From assembly GCA_964573725.1 (NCBI GenBank), contig CAZNLJ010000058.1, positions 1-24,577 of the forward strand: a DNA stretch of 24,577 nt. Reading direction: 5' to 3'. This stretch comes from UBA6168 sp964573725 (GTDB lineage Bacteria > Bacteroidota > Bacteroidia > Chitinophagales > Saprospiraceae). Positions 8,265 to 16,888 of the stretch are shown here, one piece after another. Position 1 is the stretch's first letter. Each line of letters begins with the position of its first letter. The translations under genes were made by a program, and so were the position numbers. Below the pieces are notes generated by a model, which saw only the letters and a program-made list of their open reading frames with translations, had not been told where the DNA came from and searched no databases.

Positions 8265-9134
8265 TCAGGACCCGAGGTAATGCTTGAGCAATTTGCTCCG
8301 GCTGGCGGAGCGCAACTTGTTGATGGCCTTGTCCTTGATTTGCCGTACCCGTTCCCGCGTCAGCCCGAACTTGTCGCCGATGTCCTCGAGCGACATCGGA
8401 TGTTCCACCCCGATACCGAAATAGAGCTTGATGACATCCATCTGCCGGTCCGTCAGCGTGCTCAGGGACCGTTCGATTTCCATGCGGAGGGATTCCGTAT
8501 ATTCCAGTTCCTGGTCCGTCTTCGGGGAATGGACATTTTCCAGGACATCGAGCAGGGAGTTGTCCTCCCCATCCACAAACGGTGCGTCCATGGACACGTG
8601 ACGTGCGGCGACGCCGAGGGTAGTTTCGACCTCTTCCGTGGGAATCTCCAGCATGGAGGCCAGCTCTTCGGCGGACGGTTCCCGTTCGAAGTTCTGCTCC
8701 AGCTCGGAAAAAGCCTTGTTGATCTTGTTCAGCGAACCGACCTTGTTGAGCGGCAGCCGGACGATACGGGACTGTTCCGCCAGGGCCTGCAGGATGGATT
8801 GGCGGATCCACCAGACGGCATAGGAGATGAACTTGAACCCACGCGTCTCATCGAACCGTTGGGCGGCCTTGATCAGGCCGAGGTTCCCCTCGTTGATCAG
8901 GTCGCTCAGGGAAAGCCCCTGGTTCTGGTATTGTTTGGCGACGGAGACCACGAACCGCAGGTTGGCCTTCGTCAGTTTCTCCAGCGCCAACTGGTCCCCC
9001 TGCTTGATGCGCTTGGCCAGTTCCACCTCCTCTTCCGGCGTCAACAAATCCACTTTACCGATTTCCTGCAGGTACTTTTCCAGGGACTGGCTCTCCCGGT
9101 TCGTAATAGATTTTGTGATTTTTAGTTGTCTCAT
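8265..9134 (-). CDS. rpoD: RNA polymerase primary sigma factor (sigma-70, RpoD/SigA)
   Basis: Sigma-70 of 289 residues, the compact primary sigma of Bacteroidota, lacking the long region 1.1 and non-conserved region of E. coli RpoD. Region 1.2 spans about 17-50 (SLEKYLQEIGKVDLLTPEEE). Region 2 spans about 55-125, with the NLRFVVSVAKQYQ core-binding stretch, DLINEGNLGLIKAAQRFD and the -10 recognition helix FKFISYAVWWIRQSI. Region 3 spans about 135-185. Region 4 spans about 220-280, with HTH SLEDIGDKFGLTRERVRQIKDKA. This protein directs most transcription and in this phylum recognises TTG/TAnnTTTG promoters, several of which occur in this window. The ATG at 9134 gives the conserved MRQLKITKSITNRESQSLEKYL start. 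The promoter at 9320-9350 drives it. Confidence 0.97.
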   Translation of the reverse strand: MRQLKITKSITNRESQSLEKYLQEIGKVDLLTPEEEVELAKRIKQGDQLALEKLTKANLRFVVSVAKQYQNQGLSLSDLINEGNLGLIKAAQRFDETRGFKFISYAVWWIRQSILQALAEQSRIVRLPLNKVGSLNKINKAFSELEQNFEREPSAEELASMLEIPTEEVETTLGVAARHVSMDAPFVDGEDNSLLDVLENVHSPKTDQELEYTESLRMEIERSLSTLTDRQMDVIKLYFGIGVEHPMSLEDIGDKFGLTRERVRQIKDKAINKLRSASRSKLLKHYLGS

Positions 9135-9319
9135 CGAACTGATTCGATTTTATTTGTTTCCTTACGCCAGGACGCATCCCTGCCGGCGGAGCCTTGCACG
9201 GCAGCTCATCCTGTTTGTTCCGGGATTTGGGCACAGCTGGGGAATGATTGGCGCAAATATTTGGAAGCCTGAAAATTAGAAGGCCAATCTCTCATGTCAC
9301 GAAAAGGAAAAAAACGCGT

Positions 9320-9350
9320 CAAAAATAGAAATTATCACCTTTAGAATCAA
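9320..9350 (-). promoter_or_regulatory. rpoD promoter (TTG-N20-TAnnTTTG)
   Basis: On the minus strand TTG (9350-9348), a 20-nt spacer and TATTTTTG (9327-9320) match the Bacteroidota primary-sigma promoter consensus in both boxes and spacing. Transcription would begin near 9313, giving a leader of about 180 nt before the rpoD ATG. The surrounding 9290-9430 is distinctly AT-rich. Confidence 0.65.
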
Positions 9351-9380
9351 GCCTACTTTCCGCTCTTCCGAAATTCATCG

Positions 9381-9429
9381 GGCAATAAACACTTAATGTA
9401 TTGCCATTCAGTTTTTTATACTAAAAAAC
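9381..9429. repeat. Two adjacent inverted repeats upstream of rpoD promoter
   Basis: GGCAATA (9381-9387) pairs with TATTGCC (9399-9405), and GTTTTTTA (9411-9418) pairs with TAAAAAAC (9422-9429). Both are perfect. They lie about 30-80 bp upstream of the rpoD -33 box, in a position suited to regulator binding. On the plus strand the first hairpin followed by a T-run also resembles an intrinsic terminator, though no plus-strand gene precedes it. Confidence 0.4.
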
Positions 9430-10300
9430 AATATGAGGGTCCGCTTCCGTTGCCAGCGTAGTCGGGCCATTCGGATGTACCCGGACCACAGACGCCGGGG
9501 TACGCAGGAGCTGGTCGCGTGCCCCGGAGCATCGGGACGGAAGGTCCATGCCGGGAAGCCGGCGGACAAGCCGACCGGCACTTTCGTATCCTGAGCATCA
9601 TTTGGCGCCTGCCCGCGACGCGCAGGTGGAGGCCGTTCTCCGCCGTTTTGGCGTAAATCCTCGGAAAGGCGGGATTCGTTTGCTTCGGAATGGCCTGAAA
9701 CAGGGGGAGACCATGTGGTACCGATGGGTATGGACCTCCTTTTCTTGCATTTGCAGGAAATGGGATCGGCAGGCCTTCGGCTTCCTATGGGCAAGGGTAG
9801 CTTATCGGATTCCCAAGGCAAGGGAGCACTTTCCCGGTATCGGTTCACCACCGGAACCGACGAGATTCCGTTTACCCCACGCGGCACTGGCGGAGCCGGA
9901 TTCGGGTATCGAAGCCCGCATGCCGTCGGCATTCCGGTTATGACGATGTGGCTTGCGCCCGGTCGGCACCATCGTGCGGAACGACCGGCAACGGAGGACG
10001 GACACCGGCAGCGATTTGCACCCTTGTCTAAATTTCATTTTGAAAAATCAATTATTTTCCACTTTATTGCGGAGGATTAGGCGGTTCCCGCCGTCCTGCG
10101 GGGGTGTATAACCCGGTACCAACGGCCGTATCCCGCGCAAAAACGGCAAAAAACGGAACCCGTGCAAGTGGGGACGGCCACCGGGACAAGTGGCGAAGCG
10201 CATCATTCCGTCAACCGAAAGCAGAAAACCATCATCAGCAGCGAGACCGCGCTCAAACGGCGACAATAGCGGTTCCCCACAGCAAACAAAAGCCTCTCGC
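9430..10300. other. Non-coding GC-rich block between rpoD and START-like gene
   Basis: About 870 bp with no convincing gene. Frames at 9408-9932 (minus), 9548-9943 and 9715-10080 (plus) have mixed third positions and no recognisable domain, unlike the strong G/C third-position bias of real genes here. Small hairpins occur at 9741-9760 (8 bp with one wobble, loop ATTT), 9840-9860 (TCGGTTC/GAACCGA) and 9919-9931 (ATGCCG/CGGCAT around one base). An AT-rich patch at about 10027-10070 could hold a promoter for the downstream pair of genes. A structured RNA or a decayed gene are both possible. Confidence 0.45.
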
Positions 10301-10690
10301 ATGGAAAGAGTACAAATCGAAATCGAATTCCTGTTGCGCACCTCCCCCACCCTCCTTTACCAGTTCCTGACCACCCCCTCCGCATTGGTCCGGTGGTTCT
10401 GCGACAAGGTGGACATACAGAGCAACAACATCTACACCTTCAGTTGGAACGACTACGAGGAAATTGCCCGCCTGTCGGAAGACATCGAGGAGGAGTTGCT
10501 GCGATTCGACTGGCTGGACGACGGACGGGAGGGCGAATATCTTTCCTTCCGCATCGATATCTCCCCGGTGACCGGGGAAACGATCCTGCTCATCACCGAC
10601 TACTGCGATGCGGACGAGGTCCGGGAGCAGAAGGCCCTATGGGAAGCCCAGATCAAGATGTTGAAAAAAGAGACCGGCAGCGGAGGTTGA
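10301..10690 (+). CDS. START-like domain protein
   Basis: Protein of 129 residues, starting MERVQIEIEFLLRTSPTLLYQFLTTPSALVRWFCDKVDI, which matches the START-like (SRPBCC/AHSA1-like superfamily) proteins found as single small genes in Bacteroidota. The pattern is a first beta strand, a helix with TSPTLLYQFLTTPSALVRWFCD, several acidic strands (FSWNDYEEIARL, RFDWLDD, EYLSFRIDI), and a C-terminal helix ending in basic residues. The fold usually forms a hydrophobic pocket; the ligand is unknown. The upstream in-frame extension to 10190 is Ser/Arg/Pro-rich and lacks fold features, so 10301 is preferred. The nuclease gene starts 63 bp after its stop on the same strand, so the two are probably cotranscribed. 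Confidence 0.85.
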   Translation: MERVQIEIEFLLRTSPTLLYQFLTTPSALVRWFCDKVDIQSNNIYTFSWNDYEEIARLSEDIEEELLRFDWLDDGREGEYLSFRIDISPVTGETILLITDYCDADEVREQKALWEAQIKMLKKETGSGG

Positions 10691-10753
10691 GCACCCGCAG
10701 GAGGCCCGATGCCGGCCTGCCGGTCCCGCCGGCTTTCCATATACCCCTTTTCC

Positions 10754-13588
10754 ATGACACTACTTTTCGGATTGGCCTTCGACGACCCGCCCTATGCGCC
10801 TACGGCTACGGGGAGCGGCTGCCATACGGGTGGTCCCAAGCGCACCTTGTCGCTCCTGGAGCAGCTCCTGGGCTTGTCCGGCCGGGCCGCGGACCAGTCG
10901 TTCCTGCGTGCGGCTCATTACCGGGCCTTGCTGCTGCATGACCTTGCAAATCCGGATGCCGGCATTCCCCCCTTCTATTTGTCGGCCTTCGAAGCCGACC
11001 CGTTCGCCACGGCGGAGACCCTGTTGGAGCGCCGGGACGAATTGTTGTTGGCGGGTTGGGATTTCACCTGGACGGAAGGCATGCCCCCGCGGCTGCAGGA
11101 CTTTGCCCGGTTGGAGTCCTTGTACCGGCAAGGTGCGGCCACGGCGTCCCCCTCGGGTGGTCACGACGATACGCAGGCCTTGTCCGGCGGCTTTGCCGAC
11201 CGCTTCCGGGCGGTGGAGGCGGCGTTGGAGCGGCAAGGGCTGCCGTTCGGGCAGGTGCGGCTGAACGAGCCGCCGGACGTGTTACCCATCCATTGGCGCC
11301 GACTGTTCGCGCGGCTGGCCCAGCAAGGGATTTCCATCGGGCCGCTCCTTGCCTCCGAACCGGCGCCCCACCGGGAAGATTCGGACCTGGCGCGTTTCCA
11401 GCGCCACCTGTTCCGAAAGGATATGGTCCCGGCAGCAGTAGAGCGGCCCCTGTCGGGTGACGGCAGCCTCGTCGTCGTCCGGGCCAGCCGGGCAGACGAA
11501 GCGGCGCTTTGGTTCAGCCAACTTTTCCGCCTCAACGGATACGCGCCCGCCCCCGACGGCACCTGCCTCCTGTTGGCCGCACATGCCAACATCCTCGATA
11601 TCGCAATCTCCCAGGAAGGCCTGCCCGCCTTGGGCACGACATCCGCCTCCCTGTCCCGGCCCGCCCTGCAACTGCTGCGGCTCGTCACCGCCTTCCTGTG
11701 GCAACCCGTGGACATCCACAAGGTGCTGGAGTTCGTCTGCCTCCCCATCAAACCGCTCCCGGAGGAACTCGCCCACCGGATCGCCCGGCAAATCGCCGAA
11801 GTGCCCGGCCTGCATGGGGACCGATGGCAGCAAATGCTCCAACAATACTTCGGCGAACTGGAGGCCGGCCAGGTGCAGGACCGCCCGATCCACCCTTCCC
11901 AGGCCCGCCGGCAATACCGGTTCTGGTTCGAACGCCCGCGCTATGCCCTGGACGGGGAAGCACCCAAACGAGAGGTCACGGACATCTTCCGATACCTGCA
12001 GGAATGGGCCTTGGCCGCCAGCCAGGACGGCGGCCAGCATGCCGGATCCCTCCTGACCTTGTCCATCCTCGCCGGCCGTATCGCGGACCTCCTGCTGGCC
12101 CTGCCGGAAACCGCCTTGCGGCCCCTCGAACTTGAACGCATCATCCGGAGCCAATACGAAGCGATACCGGTCACCTTCCAGAACCGGCAAGCCGGCCATA
12201 TCCCTTACGTCAACCATCCGGCCGCATTTGCGGAACCGGTCCGGGAGCTGTGGTGGTGGAATTTCCTGGCCACCGACGCACCCTATTTCTTCTCCCGATG
12301 GTACCGGCCGGAACTGGCATATCTCGCTGCCCGGGGAGTCGCCCCCGAATCCCCCGCCGACGAGAACGCACGCCGGCTGTGGCAACAATCCCTGCCCTTC
12401 CGCTTGGTCCGGGAACGGTTGGTCCTTTTCCTGCCGGAAAGCAGCATGGGCGAAACCGCCCAACCGCACCCGCTGATGGGCGACCTGGAAGCCGCCTTCG
12501 GCGACCTTTCGGCCATCACGACCACCATCGACATCCTCTCCCCGGAATCAAGGCCATCCGCCCTGCTGGCCCGGCATTTCAAGCTGCCCGAAAACCGGCC
12601 CTTCCCGCATCGTCCCATCCGGCCGCCGCAGCCCTTCCTGCTCTTGAGCCCCTCCGACCGCCACCACCGGGAAAAGGAAAGCGTCACCAGCCTGGAAACC
12701 CTGCTGTACTATCCGCACCTCTGGTTTTTCCGACACATCCTGAAATGGCGGCAACCCCCGCTGCTGAGTGTGGTCGCGGACAATACCCTGCAGGGAAACC
12801 TCTCCCACCGCATATTCGAACGCCTGCTGTCGGGCGACCTCCATGCCATGGACAAACCCGCCGTCGACCGCTGGATCGATGCCGAACTGAGCCACCGGCT
12901 CCCCCTCGAGGGAGCCGTCTTTCTCCAATACGGTCGCGAACCGGACCGCATCCGGCTGGCCAACCGCCTGAAAACCGCCGCCTGGAACCTGCTCCGACAC
13001 CTTCGGACCAACGGTTGGTCCGTGCTGGGTACCGAAATGTCCCTCATAGGGGAAATACCAGGACCAGTGGACCCTTCGTCCGGATCCCGCATACCCGTCA
13101 GCGGATTTGCAGACCTGGTCCTCAAACGGGAAAACGGAGAGACGGCCATCCTCGACCTCAAATGGCGGGGACGCAGCTATCGCCGGGACTTGCTGGTCAA
13201 CCAGAACGACCTGCAGCTGGCCTGCTATGCCCGCTTGTTATCCACCGATGGTGCCTGGCCCTATACCGGCTATTTCATCCTTTACAACGGCGAGCTGCTC
13301 GTCCGGAACACGAAGGCCTTCCGGGATGCCATCCCGGTCACCCGGGAAGACATGGAAGACCGCGCAGTTGCCGAGGAATTGCTCTCCAAGATCGGAAAGA
13401 CCTGGGCTTGGCGCTACCGCCAATTGTCCGAAGGGCGGATCGAAATCCGGTATCGCCAGACTGTCCAGGCGGTCGAGCAGGCGTATACCGACAGCGGGGA
13501 AGCCGCCGAATTGTTGGACTTGTTGGAAATGAAAGGGGAAGATCCCCCTTTCGACGAATTCCGCTATCTGCTGCACAGCTCGACCTGA
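10754..13588 (+). CDS. PD-(D/E)XK nuclease family protein, AddB/RexB-like
   Basis: Protein of 944 residues whose last third carries a RecB-type PD-(D/E)XK nuclease: H685 in GNLSHRIFERLL, D787 in SGFADLVLK, D801 and K803 in AILDLKW, and Q821/Y825 in NDLQLACYA. This order (H, D, DxK, QxxxY) is that of AddB, RexB and Cas4-like nucleases. The middle part, with ASLSRPALQLLRLVTAFLWQPVDIHKVLEF, resembles the inactive helicase-like portion of AddB proteins; no Walker A motif is visible. A role in double-strand break end processing with an AddA/UvrD-type helicase is the best inference, but no such helicase gene is in this window. The start at 10754 (MTLLFGLAFDDPPY) is preferred over 10709, whose extra 15 residues look like untranslated DNA. 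It follows the START-like gene closely. Confidence 0.82.
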   Translation: MTLLFGLAFDDPPYAPTATGSGCHTGGPKRTLSLLEQLLGLSGRAADQSFLRAAHYRALLLHDLANPDAGIPPFYLSAFEADPFATAETLLERRDELLLAGWDFTWTEGMPPRLQDFARLESLYRQGAATASPSGGHDDTQALSGGFADRFRAVEAALERQGLPFGQVRLNEPPDVLPIHWRRLFARLAQQGISIGPLLASEPAPHREDSDLARFQRHLFRKDMVPAAVERPLSGDGSLVVVRASRADEAALWFSQLFRLNGYAPAPDGTCLLLAAHANILDIAISQEGLPALGTTSASLSRPALQLLRLVTAFLWQPVDIHKVLEFVCLPIKPLPEELAHRIARQIAEVPGLHGDRWQQMLQQYFGELEAGQVQDRPIHPSQARRQYRFWFERPRYALDGEAPKREVTDIFRYLQEWALAASQDGGQHAGSLLTLSILAGRIADLLLALPETALRPLELERIIRSQYEAIPVTFQNRQAGHIPYVNHPAAFAEPVRELWWWNFLATDAPYFFSRWYRPELAYLAARGVAPESPADENARRLWQQSLPFRLVRERLVLFLPESSMGETAQPHPLMGDLEAAFGDLSAITTTIDILSPESRPSALLARHFKLPENRPFPHRPIRPPQPFLLLSPSDRHHREKESVTSLETLLYYPHLWFFRHILKWRQPPLLSVVADNTLQGNLSHRIFERLLSGDLHAMDKPAVDRWIDAELSHRLPLEGAVFLQYGREPDRIRLANRLKTAAWNLLRHLRTNGWSVLGTEMSLIGEIPGPVDPSSGSRIPVSGFADLVLKRENGETAILDLKWRGRSYRRDLLVNQNDLQLACYARLLSTDGAWPYTGYFILYNGELLVRNTKAFRDAIPVTREDMEDRAVAEELLSKIGKTWAWRYRQLSEGRIEIRYRQTVQAVEQAYTDSGEAAELLDLLEMKGEDPPFDEFRYLLHSST

Positions 13589-13808
13589 CGCAGCCGGGTC
13601 CCACACCCTTGCCGACGGATATGTGGTCGTTCCGGGCCTGGGCGGGGCCTATCGGCCCGCTGCATGCCACCAGGTCACACCTTCTCCTCAAATCGAAGCC
13701 CTTCCCGGAAGATACCGCCACAGAGACGGGTGGCCGCAGTATGCAGGGTCCCTTACAAATGGCCACCGGTCCTTTCCGCCGCCACAACAACCCGTGAAAA
13801 CGGCTTGT

Positions 13809-13824
13809 TGCGGCAGGCGCCGCA
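13809..13824. terminator. Small GC hairpin between convergent nuclease and DUF3108-like genes
   Basis: TGCGGC (13809-13814) and GCCGCA (13819-13824) pair around AGGC, in the 269-bp gap between the two convergent stop codons. The rest of the gap shows no gene. No U-run follows on either strand, so this is only a candidate. Confidence 0.25.
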
Positions 13825-13857
13825 CCAGCCGGCCCGGAGCACCGGACACAACCGGGC

Positions 13858-14559
13858 TCATCCCCGCTCAAACTTGGTCAGGACGGTATAGCTCTCCAGT
13901 CCTCCCTTGGCATCGTAATTCTCCGACCGGACCATCCCGACTCCCTTGGCATACCAGGTGGCGGACCGGAACTTTTGCCGGAGGAAGGATTCCATTTCCG
14001 ACTGTTGACTGATCTTGTAACAATCGAAGGTCCCCGCCGTCGTGGTGACCGCCTCCTCGGCTTCCACCAGCCTGTCCGTCACCCGCAGCGACATGGTCAA
14101 CAACGAAATGCCGTTGGTGCTGGCTTTCATGACCAAGGTCCCCGCCGGCAAGTTCTGCCCCACCTCCAACTTGGTCGGCATCTCGAGCGCATCCCCTGAA
14201 ATCTCCATCTCCATCCCGGACAATCCCTCCCGGGTCCGGGGATCCAGCATGGTGCTCATATCCATCAGCAAGGTCCCTTCGCGACATTCCAGTTCGTAGG
14301 TGCTCCGGTTGACCTCCTTGCCTTTGCCGTCCAGCAACTCGATGTCGATCCGGGTGACGAACCCCTGCGGGGTCTCCCGGTAGTCCACCACCTTGTGCCG
14401 GGCCACCGAAGTGACCTTCTGCCGTTTATCGTAACTGGTCAGCTCGAATGCCGACCCGACGGTCACGGGCGTGAAGCTCGACAGGCAGATGTTCTCCTGC
14501 CCCGAGAGGACCGAAGCGCCGAAAAGAAGCAATAAAATCGTAACGATCGAATTTTTCAT
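13858..14559 (-). CDS. Secreted DUF3108/TapB-like protein
   Basis: Protein of 233 residues with a Sec signal peptide (MKNSIVTILLLLFGASVLSG, cleavage near residue 20). The mature part is all-beta-like, with paired motifs typical of DUF3108-like/TapB family proteins in Bacteroidota: GSAFELTSYDKRQKVTSVARHKVVDY near the start, a central KLEVGQNLPAGTLVMKAS, and the C-terminal TTAGTFDCYKISQQSE followed by ATWYAKGVGMVRSENYDAKGGLESYTVLTKFE. These are predicted periplasmic or outer-membrane-associated proteins without a known reaction. The 16-residue upstream extension to 14607 lacks signal features, so 14559 is chosen. It is convergent with the nuclease gene and lies 403 bp downstream of the T9SS cargo gene on the same strand. 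Confidence 0.75.
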   Translation of the reverse strand: MKNSIVTILLLLFGASVLSGQENICLSSFTPVTVGSAFELTSYDKRQKVTSVARHKVVDYRETPQGFVTRIDIELLDGKGKEVNRSTYELECREGTLLMDMSTMLDPRTREGLSGMEMEISGDALEMPTKLEVGQNLPAGTLVMKASTNGISLLTMSLRVTDRLVEAEEAVTTTAGTFDCYKISQQSEMESFLRQKFRSATWYAKGVGMVRSENYDAKGGLESYTVLTKFERG

Positions 14560-14962
14560 ATTGACAGCGATTGGTGACGAAATGAAGAACGAGGGTTGCA
14601 TCGGCATTCATCCGGCCGGAACAAGCGGTTCCTTAACCGGGAAGGTGATTCTCCTTTCCTTTTGCGGCCGCATGCATCCGAACGCGGCGGCGAGGACTCG
14701 GGAGAAGGGTTTCCCCCGCTCCGGCGGCGAAATGCAACCGCGCATGACCACCGCGTGCATGCTTTGAAAAAACGAGGCCCACCTTTGGATGGGATGTGTT
14801 TCGGCGGCACATGCGCCGCCGAAACACATTTTCAAAAATTCGGGGTACATCTTGCAGTGCCGCTGCCAAACCGACCGGCGGATACCGGAGCGGCGGGTCA
14901 GGCCGGCGACATTCCCGGGAAGCCCTGTGCGGGAAAGCGCACGGGTCTTTCCATCCCGCCGG
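14560..14962. other. Intergenic region with one strong hairpin, no gene
   Basis: Both flanking genes are on the minus strand. No frame in this stretch shows a domain or the third-position bias of the real genes. The only structure is the 15-bp-stem hairpin at 14794-14829. No exact TAnnTTTG box is found upstream of the DUF3108-like gene. Confidence 0.5.
14794..14829 (-). terminator. Strong 15-bp-stem hairpin after T9SS cargo gene
   Basis: ATGTGTTTCGGCGGC (14794-14808) and GCCGCCGAAACACAT (14815-14829) are perfect complements around a 6-nt loop. It lies about 135 nt downstream of the T9SS gene stop on the minus strand. TTTT borders it on the plus strand only. It most likely ends or protects the transcript of the upstream gene; a repeat-type palindrome is the alternative. 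Confidence 0.5.
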
Positions 14963-16648
14963 TCAATGTTTGACGAAACGGACGGACCGGACCACCTCAC
15001 CGGCCTGCAGGTGGAGGAGATAGACACCTCCTTCCAGTCCAGCCAGGGGCAGTTGCCATTGGTGTCCGCCCGCCGGAAATAAGCCGGCATCCCGGGCAAC
15101 GACCAACTGGCCGAGTGCATTGAAGACCGACATCCGAACCGGCGCTGCCGTCGGCAGGGAGGTTTGGATGGTCAGTGCGGTGGTAGCCGGATTGGGCCAG
15201 ACACGGAACGGTGTCCGCACCGCCTCCGAGGTATTGGTGTACGGTTCTCCGAGCAATTGAAAAAAGAACTCCCCGGCGGCATCATAAGTCAGGTCGGTGG
15301 CGATACGGAGGAAGTATTCCGTCGGGACCCCTGGAAAATTCGGCAGGTCGGCCGAGACGAAATCCCCCGGTTCGTTCCCGGTGTAGAAGCAGAAGCCCGG
15401 GCCGCTCCCCGCATCGGTCAAGGTGCCGCAATCGTCGTAGAGTTCCACGGCATACTGGGTATTGGCGGTGATCTTGTTGATCCGGAGGGTCAACTGGGTA
15501 TTGTTGCCGGAGTTGAACTTGTACCACACATCCGTGTATTCGTTGCCGGCGACACAACCGGGGGCATCGAGGCCGGGACTGGCGCTGCCGTTGGCGGTGA
15601 AGCCGGTGAAGACCGGATCGAATTCGTCGGCTGTTTCGACCGGCGTCACCCAGGCCGTATCATACGCGGAGCAAAGGTCGTTGGCCGGAGGGACCGGGGG
15701 AGGGATCCGTTTGACGGTGAAGCTGCCGAGGCCGGCGTCGCTGGTGGACCAGCCTCCCATGCGGAAGAGGTAGGTGCTGTCCTTTTCCACGGGGAAGGTC
15801 ACCAGGGAAGTATAGCCGGGGCAGCCGTCGTCCCCGCATGCGACGAGGGATTCCGTGTCGGGCGGACAGCTTTGGTTGGGACCGTAGACGGCGATCTTGG
15901 AATCGAAGGTGGCGGTACCGCAGTTGGAATACTCCACATAGCCGGAGAATGTGGCGGTCCAGGCATACCAGATATCGTTGTAGGGGACCGGTTCATCGGC
16001 ATCGAGGCAACCGGCGGGACCGGTTTGGTGGTAGGGCTCGCTGGTGGTGGCGTTGGCCGTGGAGAACGTGACGAAAACGGAATCGGCCGGTCCGAGGTCC
16101 AGCACGATGGCATTGTCGCACGCGTCGTTGGGCGGTCCGGAGACCGGTTCATATTCGCCGACGGTGAAGGTACCGGAACCTTCCTCGCCCGGGGATCCGT
16201 TGCCCCAGCCTCCGATACGGAGCAGGTAGCTTTCGCCGGCCACCACGTCGAAGGTCAGCTTGGACGTGTATCCGCTGCAGCCGGCACCGTCCTCATTGCA
16301 GGCGATGAGGTCCGATTCCTCCGGCGGACAAGCGGAGCCGGGCGCATATGCGGCGATGTTGGTGTCGAAATTCGCCGTATTGCAGGTGGTGAATTCGGCG
16401 GTTCCGGTGAAAGCCGGCGTGAACAGGTACCAAACATCATTGTACAGCGAATCCGCCGCCCCGCCGGTACAGGCCGCCGGGTGGTAAGGGCCGTCCGTAC
16501 CGGCCCCCACGGTGGTGAAACTGTAGTCCTGCACGGCGCCGATGGCGACGGCATCCGCACAATTGTCATTGGATGGCTGGGCGGAGAGGCCGAGGGGAAG
16601 GAGGAAGGGGAGTAGCCGCTGTGCAATCCTGTGTACTTTTTGCTTCAT
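14963..16648 (-). CDS. T9SS-secreted protein with three pre-peptidase-like modules
   Basis: Protein of 561 residues. A signal peptide (MKQKVHRIAQRLLPFLLPLGLSA, then QPSNDNC) is followed by three beta-sandwich repeats at about 26-168, 172-310 and 320-465. Each opens with a NDxC-type motif (SNDNCADAV, PNDACDNAI, ANDLCSAYD) and carries a YNDVWY/YNDIWY/YTDVWY core. The first two share C-PP-E/D-LxAC and GCxGYTS stretches. They resemble bacterial pre-peptidase C-terminal-like modules. The C-terminus (about 480-561) is a type A T9SS sorting domain with FRVWPNPATTALTIQT, FNALGQLV and GVYLLHLQAGEVVRSVRFVK, so export through the outer membrane and anchoring or release are predicted. No catalytic domain is seen; it may be an adhesin or matrix protein. 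The region upstream (16649-16888) holds A/T-rich tracts but no exact promoter match. Confidence 0.88.
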   Translation of the reverse strand: MKQKVHRIAQRLLPFLLPLGLSAQPSNDNCADAVAIGAVQDYSFTTVGAGTDGPYHPAACTGGAADSLYNDVWYLFTPAFTGTAEFTTCNTANFDTNIAAYAPGSACPPEESDLIACNEDGAGCSGYTSKLTFDVVAGESYLLRIGGWGNGSPGEEGSGTFTVGEYEPVSGPPNDACDNAIVLDLGPADSVFVTFSTANATTSEPYHQTGPAGCLDADEPVPYNDIWYAWTATFSGYVEYSNCGTATFDSKIAVYGPNQSCPPDTESLVACGDDGCPGYTSLVTFPVEKDSTYLFRMGGWSTSDAGLGSFTVKRIPPPVPPANDLCSAYDTAWVTPVETADEFDPVFTGFTANGSASPGLDAPGCVAGNEYTDVWYKFNSGNNTQLTLRINKITANTQYAVELYDDCGTLTDAGSGPGFCFYTGNEPGDFVSADLPNFPGVPTEYFLRIATDLTYDAAGEFFFQLLGEPYTNTSEAVRTPFRVWPNPATTALTIQTSLPTAAPVRMSVFNALGQLVVARDAGLFPAGGHQWQLPLAGLEGGVYLLHLQAGEVVRSVRFVKH

Positions 16649-16888
16649 GAAAAAAGAATTTAGTTTGAAAAAAGGAATGGTAATCCGATAGTCTTTACGG
16701 AAGCGCGGTTTTTTTTTGGCCAGGACCTTCGGCCGGGCGCAGGAGAGGCCGGGAATGCCGGGGGTTCGGCAACCATGTGTGGATGGGCGGCTACCGCAAG
16801 GGATACAAGGGGAAAGATAGGGTTATTTTTTCATATTTCGCATATCGGGCGGCCATATCCGTCATTTGGCAGGAGGAAAACGCCTACA

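Noticed and set aside
9408..9932. 174-codon minus-strand frame and the overlapping plus frame 9715-10080
   Set aside because: No recognisable domain, mixed third-position base use and overlap with each other. They were kept only as part of a non-coding block; a protein match would change this.
12250..13797. 515-codon plus-strand open frame overlapping the nuclease gene in another frame
   Set aside because: It is Pro/Arg-rich, out of frame with the intact nuclease motifs, and runs past the end of the real gene into intergenic DNA.
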